A stretch of DNA of 64,000 nucleotides from the NCBI GenBank assembly GCA_021773565.1, contig JAJFJZ010000025.1:124001-188000 (forward strand), read 5' to 3'. A model generated the notes under the pieces. That model made no database searches. It was not told the DNA's origin and worked only from the letters and a program-made list of their open reading frames with translations. Shown in pieces: positions 45,368-54,586 of the stretch. Each line of letters opens with the position of its first letter. The stretch's first letter is position 1. The position numbers and the translations under genes are program-made. This DNA is from Gammaproteobacteria bacterium. Lineage in GTDB: Bacteria; Pseudomonadota; Gammaproteobacteria; Pseudomonadales; Azotimanducaceae.

Positions 45368-46347
45368 TCTACAGTCTCCTTTAATGCAGCGTCTGTACTC
45401 TGCGGGGGGATCCAGGAAAACAGCTCCCGCGTTTCACTATCATCAACCTGCATTGGATCAAACAAACGCGCAAATTGAGTGGAGCGCCCAATCCAGGAAG
45501 CAATAATGCGCATGAGTTTTTCAGGCACGAAAAACAGGCGCGAACGCTTTTGCATGATGTGCGACATACTAGTGAGTAATTGCTCTACACTTACATCATT
45601 CGCGTCACGTACATGCAATACCCGGTAGGCGGCATCATCTTCCGGAATACATTCAACCAGCAAGGTGCAAAGATTCCTGACATTTATCATACTGCGTGGA
45701 GCCCGTGCACCGGATAGTGGTAATGGGATAGCCCTATGAGCCAGGCCAAGCAGTCTCTCAAAGTTTCCCCCCACATTAGGGCCATAAATCAATGGAGGTC
45801 GTACTACAGTGATCGCAACATCACTTTTAAGCTGCATATGCTGTAAAGACGCTTCAGCTTCACATTTGCTTCGGGCATAACTATCTGCTGGCTGTAAGCT
45901 GTCACTCGGCGACAAAGGTGAGACGCTGGCATCGCCGAGTACCTTTATACTACTCATGTAAACAAAACGACGTGCTCCCAGTCCTTGGGCCAATTGGTAT
46001 GCGCGTTCTGTTGCTCGCACATTGTCGTTTTTGAATAATTCCGCGCAACTATCATCCTCAAGCTCGCTGGGACGGTGCGCACGGCCAGCCAGATGATAAA
46101 AAATGTCAACGGGGCTGCAGGTTCTGGCTATATCCTCCGGATCCAGGGAACCAAGATCCCCGGCCATTATCCTAATATTTTGCTGGTCGCGAGAGCTACC
46201 TGCCGTTCTGGAGAACCCGGTTACCGCAACATCTGCCGCTACAAGATGTTGAACCAGGTGGCGTCCGACGAAACCGCTAGCCCCGGTAACCGCTGCCGAG
46301 CGTAGCGTGGACTTCTGCAACGGTCCTTGCAGAGACTCGCCACTCAA
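45346..46347 (-). CDS. NAD-dependent epimerase/reductase, WbpV-like
   Basis: 333 residues of the extended SDR fold. AAVTGASGFVGRHLVQHLVAADVAVTGFSR binds the cofactor, FVYMSSIKVLG has the catalytic serine, and SYARSKCEAEASL the Y-x-x-x-K pair. In Pseudomonas O6-type loci a relative (WbpV) reduces UDP-4-keto-6-deoxy-GlcNAc to UDP-QuiNAc and another (WbpK) makes UDP-FucNAc. The position next to WbpL- and WbpM-like genes fits this step. It overlaps the upstream GT4 gene by 4 bases. Which epimer it makes is not readable. Confidence 0.82.
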   Translation of the reverse strand: MSGESLQGPLQKSTLRSAAVTGASGFVGRHLVQHLVAADVAVTGFSRTAGSSRDQQNIRIMAGDLGSLDPEDIARTCSPVDIFYHLAGRAHRPSELEDDSCAELFKNDNVRATERAYQLAQGLGARRFVYMSSIKVLGDASVSPLSPSDSLQPADSYARSKCEAEASLQHMQLKSDVAITVVRPPLIYGPNVGGNFERLLGLAHRAIPLPLSGARAPRSMINVRNLCTLLVECIPEDDAAYRVLHVRDANDVSVEQLLTSMSHIMQKRSRLFFVPEKLMRIIASWIGRSTQFARLFDPMQVDDSETRELFSWIPPQSTDAALKETVDCWISQH

Positions 46348-47468
46348 TTGACCAATCCCTCGTACACCAGAAAAGTATCCGCAATTACGTCCTCGACACT
46401 GAACAGGGCTTCGGTTTTTGTACGCGCAGCTGCACTCAGTCTGTGCCTGAGTGACGCGTCATTACCCAGCGTTCGCATCGCGTTTGCCAGCGCATGACTG
46501 TCCCTTGGTGGAATTAAAAGCCCGTTAACACTATCGCGTACCAGTTCCCGGCAACCGGAAATGTCAGTGGTTATTATGACCCGGCCGCTGGCACTGGCTT
46601 CAAGCAGTACTTTGGGTATGCCTTCGCCACCATAGGAGGGTAAACAAACAACATGGCTCTTTTGCAATACACTGGCTATTTCATCCGAATGCCCAATCCA
46701 TTGCACCACTCCGGATTTATCCCAGGCCAACAAGGTTGCTTCATCCAGCGAAGATGGATTACCCTTGTCGATTCCCCCAACCAGCTGGAAAATCCAGTCC
46801 GAATGTTCCTTCCGGATTTCTCGAGCTGCCTCTACAAATTCCCGTACCCCTTTATCCTTTAACATTCTTGAAATGAGTGAAAAGGTGATTGGGCCATCCA
46901 GTTCGGGGAGACAGGGATATTCTGCAAGATTGACCCCAGCTCCCCGTATGAGATGTGACTCGGAAGATCGCACCAGCCCACCTCCAACAAATTCGTCAGC
47001 ATCATCCCGGTTCTGAAATACAACAGCCATATTCTTGTGTGCCAGTGCAAGCTGATACACACGATCTATAAGAAACTTTCGAATACGTGCTACAAATCCT
47101 CTGCGATTGGCAACAAAGCCACGACCCGGAATTGCGTTTACGACTGCAGGAACGGAAGCGATTCTTGCTGCAATTGTTCCACAGATAACGGGCTTGCTGG
47201 TGATGTGATGTACCAGATCCGGTTTGTCTGTTTTATATATCTTATGCAGTTGTCGCAGTAATCGAAGTTCAGAAATGAGGCCGGCGGAACCGCGTTCGAT
47301 ATCCACCAACTCATATTCTATGTTGTATTTTGCCAGGCGTTCTTCACCTGAATTGGCGCGACAAATGACCTTGACCCGGCAGCCACGCTTCTGGGCTTCC
47401 AGAGCCAGCGGCAGGCGATGCGACAGGAAAAACCAGGCTTCGTTAACGACAAAAAAGATACTGTTCAT
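46344..47468 (-). CDS. Glycosyltransferase family 4 (WbpU/PglA-like)
   Basis: 374 residues. FFVVNEAWFFLSHRLPLALEAQKRGCRVKVICR is the typical GT4 N-terminus of this branch. ITFSLISRMLKDKGVREFVEAAREI opens the C-terminal Rossmann domain, and LPSYGGEGIPKVLLEASASGRVIITTDISGCRE is the E-x7-E region binding the donor. It would add the second sugar to the QuiNAc/FucNAc-lipid carrier. First gene of the wbp-like operon; about 100 bases separate it from the comEA-like gene upstream. Confidence 0.87.
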   Translation of the reverse strand: MNSIFFVVNEAWFFLSHRLPLALEAQKRGCRVKVICRANSGEERLAKYNIEYELVDIERGSAGLISELRLLRQLHKIYKTDKPDLVHHITSKPVICGTIAARIASVPAVVNAIPGRGFVANRRGFVARIRKFLIDRVYQLALAHKNMAVVFQNRDDADEFVGGGLVRSSESHLIRGAGVNLAEYPCLPELDGPITFSLISRMLKDKGVREFVEAAREIRKEHSDWIFQLVGGIDKGNPSSLDEATLLAWDKSGVVQWIGHSDEIASVLQKSHVVCLPSYGGEGIPKVLLEASASGRVIITTDISGCRELVRDSVNGLLIPPRDSHALANAMRTLGNDASLRHRLSAAARTKTEALFSVEDVIADTFLVYEGLVN

Positions 47469-47572
47469 TGGGCATATTCTAACAGAATTCCCACGAAAAG
47501 AGTCTCCAAAAACTGGCTGGCCTTACCGTAAACAGCACCTGCCACAGACTTCCATTTGAAGCAGTGATCAGT

Positions 47573-47866
47573 CTAGTCGCTAATTATTATCCTGCCCTCA
47601 TTCGCCAGTACAATGCGCTCACCAATGCCTTTTACTTCAACAAGATCGCCAGCAACATGAAACTTACCATACGCCTCACGATGATTAACAATTTCCTGGG
47701 CCTTGCTAAGTCCTACTCCGCTTAACACCTCTGCCAGCTTCTCAACACTTGCTGTGTTTATATTTACCTGCGTCACACCCAGCTCTGGTCCATCGTCATT
47801 CGCAGATAGAAACGGAGCGGCAAAAAGACTACCCAGAATAAATAGCGATACAATCAGTTTTTTCAT
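47573..47866 (-). CDS. ComEA-family helix-hairpin-helix protein, exported
   Basis: 97 residues from the ATG at 47866, with GGAG 9 bases before it. A Sec signal peptide (KKLIVSLFILGSLFAAPFLSA) is followed by two helix-hairpin-helix units: VNINTASVEKLAEVLSGVGLSKAQEIVNHRE and GDLVEVKGIGERIVLANEGRI. This is the DNA-binding domain of ComEA, the periplasmic receptor for incoming DNA in competence. In Pseudomonas a similar gene lies beside the O-antigen locus. DNA-uptake function here is inferred. Confidence 0.87.
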   Translation of the reverse strand: MKKLIVSLFILGSLFAAPFLSANDDGPELGVTQVNINTASVEKLAEVLSGVGLSKAQEIVNHREAYGKFHVAGDLVEVKGIGERIVLANEGRIIISD

Positions 47867-48007
47867 AGTGCATATCTCCAAGATACAGTGGTTGGCTTAA
47901 GACGTTCAAGCCTAGCGGGTTGGCAATATCTATTGCAGCGGCACACGCTTGATCAGGTACCAGAATTTAACCAGTTCGAAAGTGAGATATGACTTGCGGT
48001 AAAACTC

Positions 48008-49198
48008 TCAGGGCACGCGACTTATTTCACCCCACGATTTACAACTGGGGCAAAACCAAAGTAGTTGTTTCAGCGAGAAACCACAATTTTGACAGCGAAA
48101 TAACTGTGCAGGGTTTTCGTGCCCCAGCAGTTCCCTGACTGCCTGTATGTCAATCGGTACTTCACCCGTTTGAGCATCAAAAAACTCAAACAATAACCTC
48201 AGGCCGGCAACCGATGGTCGCTTACCAAGCTCTACGAGAACGAAGTCCCCTGCAGCTTTGGCTCCCAGTCTCTCGCGTTTAAGTCTTGCGTATTCGGTGA
48301 GCACATCTATGTGTGAGGTGAGCTTAAGGCACCTTTCGAGATAATTATAATATTCATGATCTGCGTTAAGGCTTTTACAGACACTTTGATAAAGCATGAG
48401 AGATTCCGGTATCAAGCTGGTATTCTGGATCGAAACCTGTTCAAGGCAAGACCTGGCAGCTTCGAAATGTTGTTCACTTATTTCAAGAATTGCGCAGGCA
48501 AGACTCGCGCGTGCATTATCCGGGTCGACCGCAATCGCCTGGGAGAGTATGTCACGGGTCTGACGGTAGTCTGGAATTTCCCGAGTTAACTCAGCCAGCT
48601 CACAATAGTAATGTCCCAGCGCGATTTTTATTCTTGCTCTGACCGTGGGGTCCTCCCCCAAACCATCCCTGCCAAAAAGCTTTTTCTTCAACAAAATTTT
48701 TGCGGTATCAATCGCCGCCCGCCAATCGCTTTCCCGCTCATAAATATCCAGCAGTAACAGCCGCGCGGTAATTCCAAATCGACTGGAGTTCTGTGCAAGC
48801 TCTTTTAGAATACGCTCGGAACGATCCAGCAAACCGGCAGAAAGATAATCCCTGGCGAGTTCAATTTCTATCGATGTACGTTTTTTTTCCGATAAGCCCG
48901 GGCGGGCCAGCAGATTCTGATGCAAGCGAATCGCACGATCAATTTCGCCTTGTCGCCGGACTGTATTTCCCAGCGCAAGATGCGTATCCAGAGTCTCGTT
49001 TGAAATAGCGATTGTTTTTACAAAGACCTGGATAGCCTTGTCAACCTGCTCATTAAGCAAAAAATTCAGCCCGCTCAAATAGGGTTTGGGTATTAGCTCA
49101 GGGTTGCGATCGCGTTTGTGCTTATCCCGCTTGCCAAGAATAAAACCAGCACCGATCGCCAATATAAGCAGAACATAAAGAGATAAATTCTGTGGCAT
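48008..49198 (-). CDS. lapB: Lipopolysaccharide assembly protein B (YciM)
   Basis: 396 residues. One N-terminal membrane helix (LYVLLILAIGAGFILG) is followed by about nine TPR repeats between residues 35 and 340. The C-terminal rubredoxin-like zinc ribbon is CQNCGF...CPSCKSWG. LapB works with FtsH to control LpxC degradation and so LPS level. I start at the ATG at 49198; a GTG just before is also possible. It follows lapA with a 75-base gap, as in most gammaproteobacteria. Confidence 0.93.
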   Translation of the reverse strand: MPQNLSLYVLLILAIGAGFILGKRDKHKRDRNPELIPKPYLSGLNFLLNEQVDKAIQVFVKTIAISNETLDTHLALGNTVRRQGEIDRAIRLHQNLLARPGLSEKKRTSIEIELARDYLSAGLLDRSERILKELAQNSSRFGITARLLLLDIYERESDWRAAIDTAKILLKKKLFGRDGLGEDPTVRARIKIALGHYYCELAELTREIPDYRQTRDILSQAIAVDPDNARASLACAILEISEQHFEAARSCLEQVSIQNTSLIPESLMLYQSVCKSLNADHEYYNYLERCLKLTSHIDVLTEYARLKRERLGAKAAGDFVLVELGKRPSVAGLRLLFEFFDAQTGEVPIDIQAVRELLGHENPAQLFRCQNCGFSLKQLLWFCPSCKSWGEISRVP

Positions 49199-49273
49199 CA
49201 CCTGTTCAAGTGTCCCGGATAAAACCTGCGGAACACAATTTTACTCCCTGTTATGCTCAGGCTGTATTGATGA

Positions 49274-49564
49274 TCAGGAAAGCGCCTTAAGCCTTTCCAA
49301 CTCTTGCTGTGTTGCAAGCAATTCGCGGCGGATTTTACGTTCACTGACCCTGAGCTTTACTGTAGTGGCATACAGTACCACCAAGCCGGAGATAAAACCT
49401 GCAGTGAGCGCAAACAATATCCACCAGTAAATACTAACCTGGGGACTCTGCCATTGCAGAAATGTTAGCGAAACTGCATCCGCATTATCCATAAATGCTA
49501 CGGCACTAATTAATGCCGCTAGTATAAAGATGAAGATCAACATCAAACGCCACAGCCACCGCAT
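49274..49564 (-). CDS. lapA: Lipopolysaccharide assembly protein A
   Basis: 96 residues with two hydrophobic helices (LMLIFIFILAALISAVAFM and WWILFALTAGFISGLVVLYA) and a C-terminal coiled coil (KLRVSERKIRRELLATQQELERLKAL). The motif NADAVSLTFLQWQSPQVSI between helices is typical of LapA/YciS (DUF1049). It assists LapB in the inner membrane. Located between ihfB and lapB. Confidence 0.9.
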   Translation of the reverse strand: MRWLWRLMLIFIFILAALISAVAFMDNADAVSLTFLQWQSPQVSIYWWILFALTAGFISGLVVLYATTVKLRVSERKIRRELLATQQELERLKALS

Positions 49565-49600
49565 CAACGTTCACCAAATGCAATGTTACAGAGCGGGATG

Positions 49601-49939
49601 TTAGTCCTGAGCGCCATCGGCAATGTGAGTTGACGGGTTTGCGGCCATCTCTTTGAGCAGGCCTGAGTTGACTCTGTCTTTCAATTCCTTACCGGGCTTG
49701 AAATGAGGGACATATTTACCAGCTAAACCAACAGTTTCGCCGGTTTTCGGATTTCTGCCAATTCGAGGGGCACGATAGTGTAGGGAGAAGCTGCCAAAAC
49801 CCCTGATTTCGATACGGTTTCCCTGGGCAAGGGTATTGGCCATCTGCTCAATCATGGTTTTAACTGCCAATTCAACATCTTTGCTGGAAAGTTGTTTCTG
49901 CTGTGCAGTGATTACTTCTATTAGTTCTGATTTAGTCAT
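49601..49939 (-). CDS. ihfB: Integration host factor subunit beta
   Basis: 112 residues from the ATG at 49939. [33 protein letters not shown] forms the dimer helices and [49 protein letters not shown] carries the DNA-intercalating proline (RNPKTG) on the beta arm. The usual length is about 95, so this protein has a 15-residue acidic C-terminal extension ([12 protein letters not shown]). IHF bends DNA in replication, recombination and transcription. It follows rpsA, as in other gammaproteobacteria. Confidence 0.93.
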   Translation of the reverse strand: MTKSELIEVITAQQKQLSSKDVELAVKTMIEQMANTLAQGNRIEIRGFGSFSLHYRAPRIGRNPKTGETVGLAGKYVPHFKPGKELKDRVNSGLLKEMAANPSTHIADGAQD

Positions 49940-49952
49940 GGACGAATCCGAC

Positions 49953-49993
49953 AACAACCACGTGCGATAAAGCTAACACATGGTTGTTATCGC
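49953..49993 (-). promoter_or_regulatory. Overlapping hairpins in the rpsA-ihfB intergenic leader
   Basis: AACAACCA (49953-49960) pairs with TGGTTGTT (49981-49988), and GCGATAA (49964-49970) pairs with TTATCGC (49987-49993). The second stem shares two bases with the first and crosses it, so they compete or form a pseudoknot. They lie just upstream of ihfB on its transcript. Could be an attenuator or processing site; no U-run follows either stem. Confidence 0.35.
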
Positions 49994-50041
49994 CACAAGA
50001 AACAAATCTCTTAGTTATCATGTGGTTATCCGACAGCCGAG

Positions 50042-51727
50042 CTATTCTTCGGTACCCCGATTCAGCTGTTGCTTAATCAAATCACCAATCGTAGCCGGTT
50101 TTGCCCTTTCGTTTTCGATCTTGCGATGCTCATCTACAGCAGCACGCTCCTCGGCAACATCCTTGGCTTTAACCGATAAGCTAATGTTTCTTGTTTTGCG
50201 GTCGATACCAATTATCTTAACTTCTATCTCTTCGCCAACGGTGAGTACGTTACGTGCGTCTTCCACTCTCTCTACGGAAATTTCTGAAGCTCGCAATACT
50301 CCGGTTACTTCAGTACCCAGAGAAATGACTGCGGCTTTGGTATCCACTTCTGTAATTACTCCGGTGACTATGCTGCCGCGATCGTTTGCTTCAACAAAAT
50401 CAGAGTAGGGATCCTGCTCCAGTTGTTTGATGCCTAAAGAGATTCTTTCTCTTTCGGGATCAATTGACAGAACAACCGTCTCGATTTCCTCACCTTTGCT
50501 ATAACGCCGCACTGCAGTCTCACCCGGTTCGTTCCAGGATATATCTGAAAGATGCACCAGGCCGTCAATTCCGCCTTCAAGACCAATAAATATACCGAAA
50601 TCAGTAATGGATTTAATGGTGCCCTTAATGGACTGACTCTTGGCATTGTTCTCATCGAACTGATCCCATGGATTGGGACGACATTGTTTAATACCGAGAG
50701 AAATGCGCCTGCGCTCCTCATCAATATCAAGAATCATCACTTCAATCTCGTCACCTACGGCAACTACCTTGGAGGGATGAATGTTTCGATTGGTCCAATC
50801 CATTTCTGATACGTGTACCAGACCTTCAACGCCTTCTTCAATTTCTGCAAAGCAGCCATAGTCAGTAAGGTTGGTAACGGTAGCGGTCGTGCGCGCATTC
50901 TCCGGGTATCGTTCGACAATATTTACCCAGGGATCATCACCCAGTTGTTTCATGCCCAGTGATACACGATTTTTGTCGCGATCAAACTTCAGAATTTTAA
51001 CGGGTAGTTCGTCACCTACGTTTACCATTTCACTCGGATGACGAATACGCTTCCACGCCATGTCGGTGATATGCAAAAGGCCATCCACGCCACCCAGATC
51101 GACAAACGCACCATAATCGGTAAGGTTTTTTACAATGCCCTTAACTTCCTGGCCTTCTTCCAGTGAACTTAATAACTGTTCACGCTCAACACTGTTTTCA
51201 GCTTCTAATACAGCACGACGTGACACCACAACGTTATTACGTTTCTGATCGAGTTTGATAACTTTAAATTCAAGGGGTTTGCCCTCCAGATGGGTAGTTT
51301 CTCTCAGTGGTCTAATATCAACCAGTGAACCCGGCAAGAAAGCACGGATATCACTTACATCAACTGTGAACCCTCCTTTCACCTTGCCGTTGATAACACC
51401 CATAATAACTTCGCTTTTTTCAAAAGCGTCATCCAGCATCATCCAGGATTCAGCACGTCGTGCTTTTTCCCGAGATAGTCTGGTTTCACCCCAACCATCA
51501 TCGACAACTTCCATGGCAACTTTAACCTGGTCGCCAACACCCAGCTCCAGTTCACCTTTCTCATTAAGAAATTGCTCTCTGGGAACTACCCCTTCGGATT
51601 TTAATCCGGCGTGGATAATGACCCAATCGGAATCGATTTCGACTACGGTACCGGTGATAATTGAACCCGGTGCCATCTTGATGGTTTTCAGGCTTTCTTC
51701 AAATAGTTCTGCAAAACTTTCGCTCAT
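50042..51727 (-). CDS. rpsA: 30S ribosomal protein S1
   Basis: 561 residues with six S1/OB repeats, the standard gammaproteobacterial length. Examples are [21 protein letters not shown] (first), [34 protein letters not shown] (third) and [33 protein letters not shown] (fifth). S1 binds mRNA upstream of the ribosome site on the small subunit. I start at the ATG at 51727; a GTG at 51733 is the alternative. The weak ribosome site fits the known S1 autoregulation. Between cmk and ihfB as usual. Confidence 0.96.
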   Translation of the reverse strand: MSESFAELFEESLKTIKMAPGSIITGTVVEIDSDWVIIHAGLKSEGVVPREQFLNEKGELELGVGDQVKVAMEVVDDGWGETRLSREKARRAESWMMLDDAFEKSEVIMGVINGKVKGGFTVDVSDIRAFLPGSLVDIRPLRETTHLEGKPLEFKVIKLDQKRNNVVVSRRAVLEAENSVEREQLLSSLEEGQEVKGIVKNLTDYGAFVDLGGVDGLLHITDMAWKRIRHPSEMVNVGDELPVKILKFDRDKNRVSLGMKQLGDDPWVNIVERYPENARTTATVTNLTDYGCFAEIEEGVEGLVHVSEMDWTNRNIHPSKVVAVGDEIEVMILDIDEERRRISLGIKQCRPNPWDQFDENNAKSQSIKGTIKSITDFGIFIGLEGGIDGLVHLSDISWNEPGETAVRRYSKGEEIETVVLSIDPERERISLGIKQLEQDPYSDFVEANDRGSIVTGVITEVDTKAAVISLGTEVTGVLRASEISVERVEDARNVLTVGEEIEVKIIGIDRKTRNISLSVKAKDVAEERAAVDEHRKIENERAKPATIGDLIKQQLNRGTEE

Positions 51728-51820
51728 ACTCACGCTTCTCTGTTAATGAATTTAGCGCATGACTCAGTGGCATCCATGCCGTCACACACCCCAACCTTCC
51801 CGGTAGACATTGACCGACGC

Positions 51821-52552
51821 CTAGCGCGTCGATAATCCACGTTGTTCAGCGTATTCCAGTATCTGCTGAACTGCTGCTTCAATAGACAAGTGAGTGCTGT
51901 CTACAATGATCGCATCCTGTGCTGGAACAAGCGGAGAGACGTCTCGTGTCTGATCGCGCTCATCCCGTTCCCTGATGCTATCGAGAAGGGCGCGCAGACT
52001 AACACCTAACCCTTTATCTATCAACTGCTTATATCGCCTTTTGGCGCGTTCTTCAGCGCTGGCTGTGAGATAAATTTTGAGTTGCGCGTCAGGGAACACC
52101 ACGGTACCCATGTCGCGCCCGTCTGCCACCAGTCCGGGTGCCATTCGCATCTTTCTCTGCAGGCTCAACAGTGCTGTTCTCACCTCGGCTACAGCGGCTA
52201 CCCGGGATGCCGCGACGCTCACTGGTTCAGGCCGAAGCGCATCGCCAACACTCTTCCCATTAACACAAATCTCGTAGTTCCCTTCGCCAGCTCCAGCGCC
52301 CGGCGCTGAATAGGGAAAACTTATCTCCAGTGTGGCAATCATCTTCACCAGCGCGGCGCCATCTTCCAGACTCAGGCCTTGCTCCAGGCCAGCCCATGCG
52401 ACTATGCGATATAGTGCACCGCTATCGAGCAAGGAATATCCCAGCCTGGCAGCAAGCTCCAGGCATACCGTGCCTTTTCCAGACCCGCTTGGCCCGTCAA
52501 CAGCAATTACGGGGACAGTAATCGCATCCGCTTTCGGACCTGCATTACACAT
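51821..52552 (-). CDS. cmk: Cytidylate kinase
   Basis: 243 residues. The P-loop is VIAVDGPSGSGKGTVCLELA near residue 17, the NMP-binding region includes LRPEPVSVAASRVAAVAEVR and GLVADGRDMGTVVFPDA (the D-G-R-D-M-G-T-x-V-F motif of CMP kinases). It phosphorylates CMP and dCMP. The ATG at 52552 overlaps the tyrA stop in a TGATG-like arrangement; a TTG one codon earlier is less likely. In many relatives aroA sits between tyrA and cmk; here the two are directly joined. Confidence 0.95.
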   Translation of the reverse strand: MCNAGPKADAITVPVIAVDGPSGSGKGTVCLELAARLGYSLLDSGALYRIVAWAGLEQGLSLEDGAALVKMIATLEISFPYSAPGAGAGEGNYEICVNGKSVGDALRPEPVSVAASRVAAVAEVRTALLSLQRKMRMAPGLVADGRDMGTVVFPDAQLKIYLTASAEERAKRRYKQLIDKGLGVSLRALLDSIRERDERDQTRDVSPLVPAQDAIIVDSTHLSIEAAVQQILEYAEQRGLSTR

Positions 52553-53463
52553 CAAGCCTTGCCAATCTTTTTAATGAGCCGCAAACGTGCATTACGTGCA
52601 TCCAACAGGCGTTTACGCAGTCCGGATTTATCTTTCTTTTCTATCAGCATCCTGATATTGAGTAACTCCTGCAACAACGCATCCACCTGTGGAACAAGAT
52701 TTCGCGCGTTATCCTCAAAAATACTGGCCCACATTTCCGGATCCGATTCGGCAATGCGGGAAAAATCGCGCAATCCGCCTGCGGCAAAATCAAACACCTC
52801 ATCGGAGTGCTCCTTATCCAACCATGTCATTAGTGTGAAAGACAACAGATGTGGCAGGTGGCTTGTAGCGGCAAGTATCTGGTCGTGTCGTACACCGTCA
52901 AGCTCGGATACTAAAGCCCCACAAGCAATCCACAATTCACGGAGCTGTTTTAACGCAGACTCCGAGGTTTCAGGATGTGGCGTGAATACAACGGTACGAT
53001 TTAGAAACAGATCAGCACTAGCCGCTGCTGGGCCATTCTGCTCAGATCCCGCAATAGGGTGCACAGGAATGAAATTAGGGGGCAATCTGCCAAGACCGGA
53101 ATGTACATCCTCAATAATCTTGCGTTTCACACTACCCACATCAAATATCAGGCAGTTCTTCGGTAAACCTCGCCGAAATAGATCGACGATAATTTTTGCA
53201 ATTTGCGATACGGGTACCGCAACAAGGATAACATTGCTAGCAGGCAGCACTGAGTCCAGCTTATCCGAGTAATCTTTTGCGGAATCTGTGGAACAGATTG
53301 CCGCGTCGATAATTCCAAGCTGCAGGGCCGTCTCAAGCGCCTCGTGACTGGAGTCAATGCCAGTTACGAGCTCAACGAGTCCAGCCTTTTTTGCAGCCAG
53401 CGCAAAACTGCCACCTATCAAACCGCACCCAAATATCAGTAGCTTGCTTTTTTCACTGCTCAT
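52552..53463 (-). CDS. tyrA: Prephenate dehydrogenase (stand-alone, no AroA fusion)
   Basis: 303 residues. LIFGCGLIGGSFALAAKKAGL binds NAD, VILVAVPVSQIAKI and IFDVGSVKRKII are family strands, and PVHPIAGSEQNGPAAASADLF carries the catalytic histidine and substrate-binding residues. It makes 4-hydroxyphenylpyruvate (or arogenate to tyrosine) in tyrosine synthesis. In Pseudomonas TyrA is fused to AroA; here the reading frame stops after the dehydrogenase and cmk follows at once. It overlaps hisC by 4 bases. Confidence 0.93.
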   Translation of the reverse strand: MSSEKSKLLIFGCGLIGGSFALAAKKAGLVELVTGIDSSHEALETALQLGIIDAAICSTDSAKDYSDKLDSVLPASNVILVAVPVSQIAKIIVDLFRRGLPKNCLIFDVGSVKRKIIEDVHSGLGRLPPNFIPVHPIAGSEQNGPAAASADLFLNRTVVFTPHPETSESALKQLRELWIACGALVSELDGVRHDQILAATSHLPHLLSFTLMTWLDKEHSDEVFDFAAGGLRDFSRIAESDPEMWASIFEDNARNLVPQVDALLQELLNIRMLIEKKDKSGLRKRLLDARNARLRLIKKIGKA

Positions 53464-54578
53464 GACGGTGCTTTTTGCCCAGGAAAGCTCTGGTTTCCAA
53501 GCTGCCCAAGGGCGTGCAAAAAGCGCTCGTTCTCTCGCTCCAGCCCAACGGTAACCCGTAAGTGCTGGTGTAAACCATAATTTGCCAGCGGCCTTACAAT
53601 CACACCCAGACGTAGAAGCTGATCGTAAACTTCAGCTGCACTCTCACCTGGCTCAATAGTGATAAAATTTGCCGCCGACGGAATATACGTTACACCCAGT
53701 TGTTCAAGGCCGCTCTCCAGTTGAATCAATCCGCGCGTATTAAGTTCCACACTCTCACGCATATATGCTTCATCACCAAGGGCCGCGATCGCACACGCCA
53801 TACCAATGCTGTTGGAATTGAATGGCTGGCGCACTCTGTTCATGTAATCTGCCAATTCAGGACTGGAAATAGCATAACCCACGCGCATCGCTGCCAGGCC
53901 GTATACCTTGGAAAAAGTACGCACCACAACGAGATTGGGAAATCGCGACAAGAGAGTAAGCCCGTCCGGGTAATTATCCTTTGTTACGTATTCAATATAG
54001 GCTTCATCAAGCACGACAATCACTCGTTCAGGTACGGCAGATAAAAATGTCTCGAGTGCGTCCTTCTCTACCCAGGTGCCGGTTGGATTATTCGGGTTCG
54101 CCAGAAATATCAAGCGCGTTTGCGCATTAATTGCCGCAAGCATGGATGATAAGTCTGCACCATATTCCCTGGCCGGGATCACCACAGTCTCCGCACCAGC
54201 CGATATGGTAACGAGCGGGTAAACTACAAATGCAAATTCACTCATAATGGCATTGGTATCAGGAGATAGTGCCACTCTGGCGATGAGATCCAGTACGTCA
54301 TTCGACCCATTACCCAGGGTAAGCATATCGGCGTTAATCTGGTATGTACTGGCCAATGCCTGTTTTAACGCAAAACCGTTGCCATCGGGGTAGCGTGAAA
54401 ATTCAGTACCAAAATCGCGCAATGCATTTTGTACGCCCTCACCGGACCCCCGAGGATTCTCGTTGCTGGCAAGCTTTATCGCATCCGTGATCCCCAACTC
54501 CCTGGCAAGCTCTTCCAGCGGCTTACCCCCCTGATAAGGTTGCAGGGAGAGCACTTTTTCGTTCAACTGGTATGACAT
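53460..54578 (-). CDS. hisC: Histidinol-phosphate / aromatic aminotransferase
   Basis: 372 residues, class I/II PLP aminotransferase. KLASNENPRGSGEGVQNAL is the N-terminal HisC motif. LIFLANPNNPTGTWV, VVLDEAYIEYV and VVRTFSKVYGLAAMRVGY (the Schiff-base lysine) are all present. It interconverts imidazole-acetol phosphate and histidinol phosphate, and in this pheA-tyrA context often also transaminates aromatic keto acids. Eight bases separate it from pheA. Confidence 0.93.
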   Translation of the reverse strand: MSYQLNEKVLSLQPYQGGKPLEELARELGITDAIKLASNENPRGSGEGVQNALRDFGTEFSRYPDGNGFALKQALASTYQINADMLTLGNGSNDVLDLIARVALSPDTNAIMSEFAFVVYPLVTISAGAETVVIPAREYGADLSSMLAAINAQTRLIFLANPNNPTGTWVEKDALETFLSAVPERVIVVLDEAYIEYVTKDNYPDGLTLLSRFPNLVVVRTFSKVYGLAAMRVGYAISSPELADYMNRVRQPFNSNSIGMACAIAALGDEAYMRESVELNTRGLIQLESGLEQLGVTYIPSAANFITIEPGESAAEVYDQLLRLGVIVRPLANYGLHQHLRVTVGLERENERFLHALGQLGNQSFPGQKAPS

Positions 54579-54586
54579 TGTTTTTT

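Noticed and set aside
52559-53272. 237-residue open frame on the plus strand across tyrA
   Set aside because: Antisense to tyrA; serine/arginine-rich composition typical of a shadow frame.
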